Origin: Punica granatum
Lineage: Eukaryota > Streptophyta > Magnoliopsida > Myrtales > Lythraceae
Assembly (NCBI RefSeq): GCF_007655135.1
Contig: NC_045128.1
Span: 25,018,811 to 25,082,810 of the forward strand
DNA length: 64,000 bases
Reading direction: 5' to 3'
Below the pieces are notes generated by a model. The model was given only the letters and a program-made list of their open reading frames with translations. It made no database searches and had not been told where the DNA came from. Positions 33,563 through 45,924 of the stretch are shown here, in pieces. How positions within the stretch are numbered: the stretch's first letter is position 1; each line of letters begins with the position of its first letter. The position numbers and the translations under genes were made by a program.

Positions 33563-36500
33563 GTCCAGCGAAGACTATTCGCCGTTTTCATTTTTCTTTT
33601 CCAAATAGAAACAAATAGGCAGAAAAAGACACAACAAAAACAAACGTACGTCACTGTTGTTTTACGAATTGAACAAACATACGCCACTTTTATGTAATCC
33701 CAATAAATTTAACCTAATAATTAAAATGTGCTTAAATTTAAAGCATGATTCCTGGTTCGAATTTTTTTGGCTCTATCGGAACGTCTTTGACCTAATTATT
33801 TATTTCGTACACCGTTAGAAATTTATTGAGCCCCGATAATTAATCGAGCGAAATTTAGATACTCCGGTTAAATAAAATAAAAAAAGGGCCACTTTTCTGT
33901 ACGTATAAGTAGAAAATTGTAGTAACGGATTTTCCACGCAATATTAAAATATAAGATCAGCATCAAAACTCCAAGCAAATGGATGGATATCTAGAGAGAT
34001 AACTAACAATTACAAATTACAAACTCTTAAAATATCCCACATAATTTTGTTAGTCTTGGGATGCGAAACGACACTTCTTTTATCTTTTTGTTAAGTATGA
34101 AACGAAACATGAACTCTCAAATTCTTGTTAAACAGAATGACAACTTCTAGTTTATCTTTTCCTCCTTTCCTCTTGTTTCGTCATGATCACACACAAATGA
34201 AATATAAACAAATTAAATTTAACTTAACTTTACATTCTCGTTTTTCTTGATTCAACAATATAATCATTACTTTTTTATTTTTTTCGTCAAATTTTCTCTC
34301 ATATATTTTCTTTGTCATTATTTAAATTAATTTATAATAGTAAATTCTCTCAATTATTTAATAATTTTTCCTCGGTTTCAATATTTTTTTTTCAATTCAA
34401 CAACACAATAATTTTTTTTCTTTTTCAAATTCTCTCATATACTTTTCTCTTCATATCTTCAAATCAAACTAAATCAAATTAAACAAAACTTAATTTCGTT
34501 ATCAAATGCTATATAAATCTTGTTTAGATAAATCACGTTTTATCTTTTTTTGCAAAAATCCATAACTTTTCTTTTTCTTTTTCAGAAAAATGAGTAGTTC
34601 AAAATATCTCAGTAAAAAAATACTTGTTCAAATGAAAAAAATGTATTTTACTTTTTGGATCACTCAATCAGCTATACAGGCGCAACTTCATTGGTTTAGA
34701 CAATCTTTCTGAGTCCAATAGTGTTCGCATGGTGGAAAGGGAAGCAAAACTCCATTGGGTAAGACAAAAATGCGAATTATATTGAAATTATGTCATAGAA
34801 TACTTCTTATTACGTCATATGTTCCATGAGTTTGTCAAGTATTTACTCATGCGGATCAATCTAATGAATCGGACGGAGTACAAACGCTCTTGCTATTGAA
34901 ATTTAGAAAAAAAAAAAGTAATAATAATAACAACGATGGGGGAATTTTATGGATGATGTGTCATGTCCATGGACATTGATGGATGGGGCATCAAATGCGT
35001 ACATGAATGCGGCATGGTGGGTCTGGGCATTGCATGTGAATGTGGTGGGGGTGCTGAGTGACAGCTGTACAAAAGGGTTGATGAGGTGAGGTGGTGGGGC
35101 GATGATGACAAGGACCAGAACTGGACACGTGGTGCGATTCTGGTCCATTGGATTCTGTCCCTTTGTTGTCTTTTCTCCCGGCCGGGATCGGAGTCTGAAA
35201 TGAGCGAATGAATGGGATGGAAGGAAAGGGCCGAGTAGGTCAGCCTGTCAGTGGTCAGTGTGTGGTGACTGGTGAGTAATTATAATTAGATGGGAAACGA
35301 CAAAATGCCCGACAAATTAAATTTTGTTTTTCACCCCGAATCACATTTCTCATTATGACTGATGAGTGAATCCCTTCTGAGTGAGTTTTAGCCCATCGAT
35401 TTCGCATAAATTTCCATGCTGCCCTTCCGTTTTGCAATTGGTGGTCAATTTCCACCCTTCTCCCACAAGGCGTTTGGTTGATTGGGATAAGAACGGAGGG
35501 AGATTAGAATTGACATAGGAATTGAAATTTAGGGAATTAAAATTGAGATCTTGATAGAGTATTTTTGTTTGGTCGCACATCATAATACACACGAAACTAG
35601 AGTTTAATCTCCTGCGTTGCACGGATTGTGTTCATATATTTAGATCACCTTTTAAAATAATTGCCACGTTTTAGAAAATTAATTTACTTATTAAGAGCAA
35701 AAAATTTCAATAATTAGTTTTCAAAAGTAATATTTGATAGAGTTGGACTAATTTAATTTTCAAATATAATCCTTAATGGAGTTGGACTAATTTTGAATAG
35801 CTCAATTATGTATTTTATACCCTACGATCTTATTATAGCTTCTTCTAGATTTTTTTTAATTTATTTAAAACTTTAGTTTGCACAATTTGCTAAAAAAAAT
35901 ATTTTGAGACACCTTCATTTTCAGATATTTAATTTTTATATTACCATAAGATCATATAATCATTAGCTTGCGAAAATATTTGAATGAAAATTATATGCAT
36001 ATACCTTATTAATTTTTGATATCCTCATCTCAAATATATAAATTTTATATTACCGTAAAGATCATATAGTTATGGGCTTATGATTTATTTTTTACGAAAA
36101 TCCTATGATAATTTATTGTAATCTCTACTACTATTATTATTATTATTATTATTATTATTTCTATGTAAATTTCTAATTTTTATAATATCGATTGCATTTA
36201 TTAGAGTCATTTATTGCAAGTGCAGTTTGTTTTACTTTTATAAATATATATATGGATGAAGTTGAATTGAATTTTAAAATATCGAAAATATCATAAAAAT
36301 ATTCATTTTTTAAAAATGCCATATTAAAAGGGCATGTTCTTTTACCTTTTTACAATTTATGAGGATCGAAAGGTTTCAAAAATTTAATTACGAACTTTCA
36401 AAAAAAATTTGTTTGTAGCCAAAATCTAGCTCTGTTAACTTTTTCATTATATATACATGTTAATTATATAAAAAAAATTAAAAAATAATTTCAGTAAATC

Positions 36501-37180
36501 AAAATAAGAAAAAATAAGGAGAAGAAGAAAGGGATGGGCAAACATGAGCAACCACCATCCCCCGCTGAGTTCACTGACACCCCTAGGAGGCCTGATGACC
36601 TCGAATTGTAGAAGTATAAAAGTGTTTGAAATATATAAATGTCACGAAAATTGTAGAAGTGTTTGATTACTGATATATTAATGGCAAGAGCATGAAAATT
36701 GTATGTGTTTGAAATTTTTTTAATGTCCATTTACAGTTTTAAGTAGAGTGTGATTTCAGAGAATAAGCCATTCAAAAAAAGATGAGCTCGGAGTTTGCGT
36801 TTTGAGCATGAGTGACACTTTTTCCTTGCACATTTTAGATTTTATATTATATATCTATACCTATATTTTGATTATTTTTGTCAGTTCTTATTGAGTAAAT
36901 AAATTATTTTATATGCCATAAACTAGATGCTGAATCGGTTCCATTAAAATATAAGAGTAAAAGCTTCAGATAATATGCTATCTATATAAAATATAAGTTC
37001 TTTTAACTTTAATGATCGACATTAATTTCATGAAAAAACTTTTATATTAATAAATAAATATTAGAAAATATATTAAAACAAAATGTTGTAGCAGAATTTA
37101 GAAGTAAATCTATAAATATAGGTTTTCAAAACTATTAGGGAATATTATTCGATACTGCGTAGTTACAACTTACAAGAATA
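33563..37180. other. Gene-free AT-rich stretch
   Basis: No coding region is supported. It holds a low-confidence MITE-like segment (about 34190-34520, with AT-rich TTCAACAATATAATCATTAC motifs shared with 39700-39900), a GGCGTTTGGTTG terminus near 35467 without a clear partner, and a trinucleotide repeat at 36128-36160. Confidence 0.5.
36128..36160. repeat. (ATT)n microsatellite
   Basis: About eleven trinucleotide units, CTATTATTATTATT onward. Confidence 0.9.
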
Positions 37181-37299
37181 ATTGCACACTACAAGAAAAT
37201 GAGTATATATAGAGACGGACAAATTTGTCTATGATTTCTTTGATTTATAGACGTAATTGAGATGAAATTTTGTTTGCCCCACTTACAACTTTCCAAAAT

Positions 37300-38090
37300 G
37301 ATAGACTGATGGAAAATTTTGTCTCTATCCTTGTCAAAGAGATGAAAAGCAGACGGGAGGTCTCTTTTACAATGGACGGTCATTTCCATCCATAATTCTA
37401 TCTTAATTTCTTCTATTGAATTTTGTCTAAAATTTCATCTATATTTTGAACGAAATAAATTCTGTTTCAATGTTCCATTCCTATAGGCCAGATTTCTTGT
37501 TGTGATAATTTTCCTATAATATTATCACACCATATACTATCATGGCTGGCCTTTTTTTTAGGTAGATTAGGGGGCAGAGCCCGAATACAATGGCTAGCCA
37601 TTTCATATCAATATTTTTTTAAAAAAGAAAACGCATTAATAAATATGTTAGTAAATCACAGAATGAATGGATAATACCGTAAGCAAGTTTAATAAAAATG
37701 CTGTCGTTGTCAAAATGATATAGACCGACAGAAAATTATGTCTCTATGCTATGTCAAAGAGATGAAAAGCAGACGGAAGGTTTCCTTTAGAATGGACGGT
37801 CATTTCCCTCCATAATTCTATCTTAATTTCTTCTATTGCAATTTTGTCTAAAATTTCACTATATTTTGGACGAAATAAATTCTGTCTCAACGTTCCATTC
37901 CTATATGCCAGATTTCTTGTTATGATAATTTCCTGTAATATTATCACACCATATACTATCATGGCTGGCCATTTCATACCAACATTTTTTAAAAAAGAAA
38001 GCACATTGATAAATATGTTAGTAAATCACACAATGAATGGATAATACCGTAAGCAAGTTTAATAAAAATATTGTCGTAAATACTAGATTG
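37300..38090. repeat. 420-bp-period tandem duplication
   Basis: GATGAAAAGCAGACGG occurs at 37341 and 37761, and the copies align for nearly their whole length down to GTAAGCAAGTTTAATAAAAAT (about 37679 and 38049). Copy 1 has an extra segment of about 45 bp near 37550-37595. It is non-coding. Confidence 0.85.
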
Positions 38091-38893
38091 ACTTTTCTAA
38101 TAAAATATCTAAAATTAAAAAATCAAAGTATTTTATACAATTTTGATGTTAAAAAAATTAAAAAATTCTTTTAAAAATTTAACAAGTTTTAATTACATTA
38201 ATTTCGTTAAAAATTTTATTAATAGTAATTATAGAATATATAAATTAATGCCTTTTAAGTAAATAAAGTAATGATTTTTAAGAAATAAAGCACTTAATAG
38301 CGATAACTCAATATGATAAATTCATATTTTTTGTTATGTTAATCAAAAAATTAGCAAATAGTAAATTATACAATTATAAATTATTGATTAATATTATAAA
38401 AGTTCATTAAAGAATAAAATATAAATTTTTGTCACGGATAATAATTTTATGTAACTAGCCATTAAAATAATTTGATATAGACAGAAGGAAAGTTAAAGAC
38501 CACATAAAGGGATAAGATTTTTTTTCCTTTTATTTTTTGATTAAAATGGTGATGAGGATACTTCATAAATAAAAAACCGGATACAAGGAAAAATACCAAA
38601 TTGATTATTACAATAGTGGGATATAACAGTTTATCCGCGAGCAATCAACATAGTAAGATATCGCGAAAAAACACTTCAAAATAGGCACGAGCACAATTGA
38701 AGATTGCCATCTTAAAACCATTAATCACGATCAGAACCTGTATGTAGTATTTCACCATAGACCCCAGTGTACACTAGGAGGGGGTTCTCAGCCTAGTCCA
38801 TAATCCATGGCCAAATTCCACTATCACGAAAAAATGGAACAAGCAGGGTATCTCGAGCTGGTATCCGAGCACAAGATCTTACCACAGATCACA

Positions 38894-39090
38894 ATTCCTA
38901 GACAGTCAAACCTAAGGAACTGGAGCAGCTAAGCAGCTAGAGTGCCTGGATCGATTCAAATTAGCGACCGTCAATTGATCTTAATCAACATAACCCAAAC
39001 AGTTCAATCCCAAGACAGTCAAACCTAAGTAACTAAAGTAGCTAAGTAGCTAGAGCTCCCTTGATTAATACAAACCAGTGACTGTGACAA
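38894..39090. repeat. 112-bp tandem duplication
   Basis: AGACAGTCAAACCTAAG is repeated at about 38900 and 39012, with matching AGCTAA(G)CAGCTAGAG blocks downstream. The copies are diverged. Confidence 0.7.
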
Positions 39091-39269
39091 GGGGAATCGA
39101 ACATGTTCATAATCAATAACTAAAAGGAAATCACAAAAAAATTGATTTGAACAGGCGGGAGGAAAATTCCTTTTTCCTTTTAAGTTAGTCGTGGATCATT
39201 CAATGGACGATCCATATGTGAATTGCAAGTGGACCACAAAAATCATTAAAATGCATGGAAGCTGACAAA

Positions 39270-39290
39270 AGAAGAAGAAGAAGAAGAAGT
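39270..39290. repeat. (GAA)n microsatellite
   Basis: Seven GAA units. Confidence 0.9.
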
Positions 39291-39639
39291 TCTTGCAACT
39301 TGCATGGTTATAAACCATAAAGGGTCTATAAAGGAAAACGAAAATTTTAAAAACAAAATAAAATAAAAAAAGGACGTGAAGGCATTATCCCTAGTTAAAT
39401 GATAAGAGCCATGAAATATACGAAAATGTGGGTTTCCTATCACTAGCACATATATAAGACAGATATGAAACTTAACAAGTTGCAAGAATATTGCATAATT
39501 TGTCAGTTGTCCACTAGTTAAGTAACATTGCAGCACATATATAACGACTGGTCGACTCTCGATGTCCTTCATGTTCATCGCTTTAGATATGGACTACATA
39601 AATCTCCTTACAGTTGCATTAATTTCATATAATGAGCTA

Positions 39640-39960
39640 TATATTGACCAACTTAAATCTCATCTTTTTCGAAATTTTTTAACTCTACTCCACTTAACTT
39701 CAATTCAACAACACAATTATTACTTTTTTTTCTTTTTTTCAATTTTTTTAACCATTCAATTCAATTTTTAATACTAAATTTTCTCAATTATTCATTACTT
39801 TTTCCACAATTCAACAATATAATCATTACTTTCTCTCGATTATTCATTACTTTTTCAAACTTTTTCTCATAATTCAGCAACACAATCATTACAAACCAAT
39901 TAAAACTGAAACTCAACTCTATTTAACTCTAAAAAATCAAACACAACCTTTTAGTTCACC
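39640..39960. mobile_element. MITE-like segment
   Basis: AT-rich, with AACTCTA(C)TCCACTTAACTT on the left and CTCAACTCTATTTAACTC near the right end ATCAAACACAACC. Internal motifs (ACACAATCATTAC, TTTTCTCAATTATTCATTAC) match 34190-34520 and, in reverse, 21430-21560 and 45290-45350. Ends and TSD are not resolved. Confidence 0.35.
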
Positions 39961-40949
39961 GACAAAAATCTTAAGTAAAATCTTAACCTTAACCTACATG
40001 TATTAAAAAAAACAACTTAAAATTCACAAAGTTAAAGAGGTTCCTCCATTTACACATAATTTGCTTAAATTCGTACTTGTATTCACATTTTTGAAATTTT
40101 AATGAATATGAGATATATAAGTAGAGTAGTCAAAAGATTAGCTCCATTTCCTCGAGTTAACTAGCAAACTCGTCCCTGACTTAGCCGAGTTACATCAACT
40201 CCATCCTTGAAAAGAATTTTACATCATTTTGGTCCTTGAATTAACAAGTTACATCAATTAGATCCTTTGTTACATCAATTTAGTTCTTTGTTACATCAAT
40301 TGGGTCCTTTGATACATCAATTTGGTCATTGTTAACGGCCGCTATAACTCCGTTACGGATGCAACTACGCTAAAATGTCTTGATTATCGAAAAGGTCCAT
40401 CCGCCTCCTCTTTGCAACATCGAAAAGGTCCCTCATCCCCATCTTCTCTCTACACTAAATCATGGTCGAAGGGCTCCTTTCAAGCAGTTTGTTCTCTTCG
40501 CTTGGACCTCCGATCAACGGGTTACTTATTTTTATGGAAAACTAATATAATAAATTACAATTCTTAAACAAGAGTTGAGTCAAAAGTAAATAAACGGCAT
40601 CATAAACTTGGATGAAGTTTAGCTTTTTTCATGAAACCATAAAATTTCAAACAACTATGTCTTATAAACAGTTTAACAAAATCACGAATTGTAAAATCCT
40701 ACAGCTTCCTTGCGACCCAAAGACTTTGACCATATGAAAATTTTAGAAAGAATCTAATCCTGCTCGATCGTAATCGAGTCTTCTCTCTTTAGACCACAAA
40801 GGATAAGACAATACCTTTCGATCTCTCTGCTATGGTTCTAACTGTAGGTTGATTGGGAAACAAACAAATAGACAAGCTTTGTTGCGGTTCTAATGGAGTT
40901 GAGCTGATGTTAGCAGTGGATTGGATTAGACAGAGAGAGAAACGAAGAG

Positions 40950-40972
40950 TAGAGAGAGAGAGAGAGAGAGGA
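40950..40972. repeat. (AG)n microsatellite
   Basis: About eleven AG units inside the Mutator-like element. Confidence 0.85.
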
Positions 40973-41137
40973 GATTGGAGATGGTAATGAAGATGAAGAA
41001 ATGGGAACAAAGCTGAACAAATCATCGCTTAACCTCAACGATAAGACAAATTTCATTCATTTCCAATAAAATTTTCCTTTTATAAATAGGATTACCAAAG
41101 GATTGAGCGGGAACAACTATAAGCGAGAACAACAAAA

Positions 41138-41450
41138 CTAATCATCCAATTCAGGATCATCATCTTCATCATTAGACATTGGGGAGGGTGGATCATCATA
41201 GAAGAAATCATCATCGGCAGCATCAAGCATGAAGAAATCAACATCATCATTTTCATCATCAGTAGAGGGGGTAGTGCTCTGGTCTGACAGTTGGGCAAGT
41301 TCGCGGCGAGAGATATAGCGCTAAAACTCGTCAGAATCATAACCTAAATCATTGTTTCAGATTCATCACTTGAATCATCATCAAAGTCATCGGTTGAATC
41401 ATCACCGAAATCATTGTCAGAATCGTCCTTCTTCTTCTCCTTCTTTGTCT
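41138..41450 (-). pseudogene. Captured acidic-protein fragment
   Basis: Minus strand. One frame reads KKDDSDNDFGDDSTDDFDDD, and another resumes about 25 codons later with DDENDDVDFFMLDAADDDFF and ends MSNDEDDDPELDD plus a stop at 41138. The switch in frame and an internal stop (SDEF*RYIS) show decay. Asp/Glu-rich C-termini like this occur in many nuclear proteins, and I do not recognise the parent gene. Confidence 0.45.
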
Positions 41451-42027
41451 TTCCTCTTTCTCAAGTAGATTAGCAAGTAAGTCTGCTCTGTCTATCTTCT
41501 CACTTCCTGTAAGATAAAATTTTCAAGTTAGGGTTACAATGTTATGCATTGAGAGGGAGATCTATGCTATTTGTAGGGAAAGAAACAATCATTACTAGTT
41601 TTAGGGGATTCTTGTTGTCGCGATGAATGCCCAAAACATGCATTCATTAGCGGCGGACTCTTCTTTTCTTGGTGAGGTGCAAAGCATAGTTGGGCTCTTG
41701 ATGGTGGATAAGTCATTGTTTTGGCTTCCGAAGGTGAAAAAGTCCATTGTTTCCTTAATTTGGTGGGAGACTCCTCACTGTTTCTCTTTTTTCTTCGCAA
41801 GCGACTCCTTACTGTTTTTCTTTCTTCCTTAGGCTGTGCAAGTTCTAAGAGGTCGAGACATAGAGAGAGAAAGTGGCGTTGAAGAGAGAAATTGATGTTA
41901 AAAGCAAATGTTTCTTGAGTTTCTTATCTCTCCTTCTCCCTCCATTATGTGTCGTCTTCTTTTTGTTTCATTGTATTGCTTTCCCGTCCTTTGCTTTGCT
42001 GCTTTCCTCTTCCTCTGTTAAAAGCAA

Positions 42028-42145
42028 GGAAACAATTACTCATGATCTTGCTGATGGGGGACTCTGTGGTCGGCAAGAGCAGCCTCTTCATTAGCTTCAT
42101 CTCGTCTCTGTTCAAGATCTTGTCCCCACCATTGGTACCCTCTCC
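42028..42145 (+). pseudogene. Captured Rab GTPase P-loop fragment
   Basis: The frame reads LLMILLMGDSVVGKSSLFIS, matching the first beta strand and the GxxxxGKS nucleotide-binding loop (GDSVVGKSS) of a small GTPase, and then FISSLFKILS. The expected switch I block, P-T-I-G, is present one base out of frame (CCCACCATTGG at 42126-42136), so there is a frameshift. The order and wording are closest to plant RABC (Rab18-type) proteins. The fragment covers one exon-sized piece only and cannot encode a GTPase. Confidence 0.6.
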
Positions 42146-42314
42146 TCCTTGCTTCCTATCTACAACTTTTTATGTTTTTTGCCCCCACCATTGGCACTAT
42201 CTTGTCTTCGCTGTTTATCTTTCTTCTTCCTCGCGGTAGTGCGAGACTTGAGAGGCTGAGACATAGAGAGAGTGAGCGTGATGTCGAGGAGAGAAAATGG
42301 TGTTAACAGCGACA

Positions 42315-42322
42315 AAGAGAGA

Positions 42323-42357
<35 letters not shown>
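42315..42357. repeat. (GA)n microsatellite
   Basis: Interrupted GA run inside the Mutator-like element. Long SLSLSL reading frames on the minus strand here are artefacts. Confidence 0.9.
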
Positions 42358-42359
<2 letters not shown>

Positions 42360-42669
42360 TGGAAAAGAATGAAAAAGAAACGAGGAAAAAGGGGTAAGAG
42401 TGACGTAAAAGGACCGGATTGATGTGCCCGTGGTTTTCCGTCCAACACAATTGGTTTACCGTCCAACACAAATGGTTTATTAGCTAACAGTGATCAAATT
42501 GATGTGATCAATGACCAAATTGATATAATAAAATGATCAAATTGATATAACAAAAGACCTGATTAATGTAACTTATTAACTCAAGTATTAAAATGATGAA
42601 TTTCAAGGATAAAGATGATGTAACTCGGCTAAGTCAAGGACTGATTTGCTCGTTAACTCCCATTCCCCC

Positions 42670-45600
42670 CTCCCTTTCTTTCCAATCTCCGTCCTCTTTT
42701 TTTAAATTATTTTTATTGAAGATTGAATGGTAAGATTAATGCGAACAAGATGTTTTATAGTACAGACGACCATATAAGAAAAAAGAGATAATTAGGATGC
42801 AACTAAAAAAATTGAAAATGAGAACATAATTTAATTTTTTCTAATTAAAATTAAATAAAAGAATGAAAATAAAAAGGTTATCAATCTTATGAGATGAAAA
42901 TGCAAAAGAAAAATGAATATAACAGCATACGCCGATGTATGATAAAAGGAATCAGGAAAAAAAATAAAAACAAAAATAGACTAAGATGGAAAAATAAGTT
43001 AATCTGGTGAGTAGAAAGTGTGATTTTTCCATAAACTGATCATCAACCGTGAAAATGAAAATGACTTGTGAGATGTTGATGGTTTTTATTTTTCCCGGGA
43101 AATTGAGATGTTGATGTATTATGCGTCAGAGATTGGGGTCATCCTGATCTGATCCACATGTGCATGCGGAGAAGAACATGAAAACATGCATGCATGTATC
43201 ATCCATCCATCAAGTGGGCCCATTGATGCATAGGTTATGGCTATGGGACCTTATGATTGGGTCAATTTCCCCATGAAAGACAATTACGGGCCAACAACCC
43301 ACGTGGTCTGTCTGTACGTACTGGCAGGTTCAATAATTCAGCCGCTGGACTGGAACACGAGAGAAATGGAAAATTGCCTTCCGAAATCGAACCATACAAG
43401 CCTAAATTTCTACATTCTATTCTAATAAAAGCATATAATACTTTACCAAAGTGGATATATATCTTCTTTAAATAAGATTTTTGATTTGGGTGTTACAAAT
43501 GAAAAAAGTTTTACGTTGGGAGAGTTTTATCTCTTAGTAACATGACCTGATTCAAATCGATTTAGTCGGAGCACATTCAATATCATGGTGCATACTGAAA
43601 AAAAGAAGAAGAAGCATACAAATACTTTTATAAATACTTATATTGAAAAATATTACTTGTAGGGATAAAATTAAGCTCATTTACAATCCTACTAATATTC
43701 CTTCAAATGTGAGAACGGAAATCAAAAAAGTTTAATGAGGAAGTATATTTGATGCAGTGACATAAGTCGTCATCTAAAACTATGAGATCTCAGAGTCGAT
43801 CCTCATTAGAGGAACTTCTATACCCCTTTTAGTTAAATTTATTATTTCTATTATTATATTAAATCATAGGCTCTCGTACAACCGAAAAAATATATGTTCA
43901 TTAAAGAAAGTGAAGGCATATGAAATTATAAATTAATTTCCATATTTTTAGGGGTGTATAATAGAATGTGCTGAGCCAATCTTAAGACTCAATCAATTCT
44001 TCTTAGATTGGATTAAAATGGCAATAAATCAATTAAATTCTTAACCAGGTAAATGCAAGTTTTTTTTAATTACGAGACACCTATGAATTTAATATAATAA
44101 AACAAAAATTTTAATAGATAATAAATGGGCATAGATAAACCTATTAAATCTAGAATCTCTTAATTATTAGGCCATAGCGCTAAGCCCTCTTTTTAGGTAA
44201 ATTCAAGTAAAGTTGAATGAGTTTACTCTTGTTAATAGGTCGTTTGGAAACTTCACTCCGTCCAAATATTAATGTATATATCTAAGTGAGATTATAATGA
44301 TAGTTAGGAAAATGTATATGTGATAAATTATTATTAAATGGGAGAAAAAAATTTAAAAAATAATTATTATGTTGTTGAATTGATGAAAGAATGGAGTAAA
44401 GTGTGAAAATTTATTATTAAAAAATTGATTGTAATAATGGTTATGAAAAATATATGCAAAAATTTATTATTAAATATAAAAAAAGATGATGTAGTAATGT
44501 TTATGTTGTTAAATTTGAGAAAAAATGGAGTGAAGTGGAGTTGTAAGTTAAATTTCACTACCATTCAGTATTGAGTTGTCTTATTATGTAAAGTGAAAAC
44601 ATAAATTTGACCAAATTGTGCTCTCAACCTTTCACCAAACAATTCCTAAGATAATTTTCGAGTTTAAACTAGTAATATCCACTACTTCGTTGTCCATCAA
44701 CTCCAACTTTTGTTTCAACTTATTAACGTTGGAACCTGCTGGCCTCTATCAGACTGACATGAATACTAACGGAATCGACCGTATTATTACCCAAAACCCA
44801 TTCTCAGAGGCCAGAAATTATGATCAACTAATAGGCTGAGGAGCTCACTCACCATGGAAGTTGGAAATGGCCATACTCACGGGGGAGAGAGGGTCGTCGC
44901 CCTCACCACTTCTATTGGGAGTCGGCAAAATGGAGCTACAACCAATAATTCTACACCATAGGGTATGCAATATTTATCATTAGGTCCAGCCCTACGCATC
45001 GTGCGTGCATGTGAAAGAGTTAACCGGTATTTAATTTATTTGATTTATATAGAAGCTTTTTTAATTTACTCGGACATTTTCTTCAACATATTAATTTTAA
45101 TATGTATTCATGAATTGGTATAATTTTTATTTTTCAAGTAAAATATTTAATATTTATTCAATAATCAATATTTTTTTTTATTTTTTGTATAATAATTAGG
45201 AATGATCATAATTTCATTGATGATATTAAATTATCCAAATAGGGAATCAGCCATAAGGAAATTGAGTTTTGATTTTAATTAGGTTGTAATGATTGTATTG
45301 TTGAATTATGAGAAAAAATATGAAAAAAGTAATGAATAGTTGAGAGAATTTAGTATTAAAAATTGAATTGAGTATAATGAAGTTGTATGTAGGTTTATAT
45401 ATGGGACCCACTTTTTTGAATTGGAAGAGTTAATTTTTATTGTGTAGTGAGTATAATTAAAGTTAGAGTTAAAATCTTAAAATCAGTTTGTAAAACCAAA
45501 CGGGATCTAAATTTCTTCATATGCCCAACAGCTTTTCACCTAGTTGTCATAATTTGTGCTGCTTTTCTTTTTACTGGCTTGCGGAAAACAAAATTCCTAA

Positions 45601-45924
45601 CTTTTCTTTGTCTACTATCAAGTATTTCAATCTTAAGTATATCGTCAGCTTTTATTGATTGAAATTGCGGGAGTTGTGATTTTCAATTTTTTTTCCTTTT
45701 CAATTTGGGATTTTATAGCTCAAAAAAATCGAACAAAACCATATTGACCACCTAAAGCAGAATAAATGGGGAGGCAAATGATCATGTTTGAATTAATGAA
45801 AGAAATGAATAATGAACTAATCTTACTAGAGACGATGTCGTCAGCAAAACTGTAGGGCATCAAGGGTTTTCTCTTTCTGGGTCTTTAGGAAGGGGGTCGG
45901 GTACTTCAAGGAGCAAGTGACTCT
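42670..45924. other. Gene-free AT-rich stretch
   Basis: No coding region is supported. It contains MITE-like segments at about 44235-44645 (weak) and 45260-45506. Confidence 0.5.
45260..45506. mobile_element. Harbinger-like MITE, left end decayed
   Basis: Close relative of 21416-21682: both carry TGAGTATAATG(G/A)AG(G/T)TGTAT, AGTTAAA(G)T repeats and a right end that is the reverse complement of ATCCCGTTTGGTTTTACAAA. The left end lacks the GTTTGG terminus. Confidence 0.5.

Larger units (their letters stand above)
40154..42659. mobile_element. Mutator-like element with captured gene fragments
   Basis: The 2506 bp element has inverted termini of about 200 bp, with left end GAGTTAACTAGCAAACTCGT and right end (reverse complemented) GAGTTAACGAGCAAATCAGT. 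Both continue with GACTTAGCCGAGTTACATCA. Ten-base flanks CCATTTCCTC and CCATTCCCCC match at 8 of 10 positions, a plausible decayed Mutator TSD. No transposase is seen. Inside are an acidic protein fragment (-) and a Rab GTPase P-loop fragment (+), so it has the form of a Pack-MULE. An internal segment near 41835-41885 recurs near 42230-42300. Confidence 0.7.

Noticed and set aside
41623..42094. Plus-strand frames inside the Mutator-like element as a complete gene
   Set aside because: Only the P-loop stretch resembles a protein; the rest is low-complexity and frameshifted.
42160..42471. Ser/Leu repeat proteins on the minus strand
   Set aside because: They come from translating a (GA)n microsatellite.
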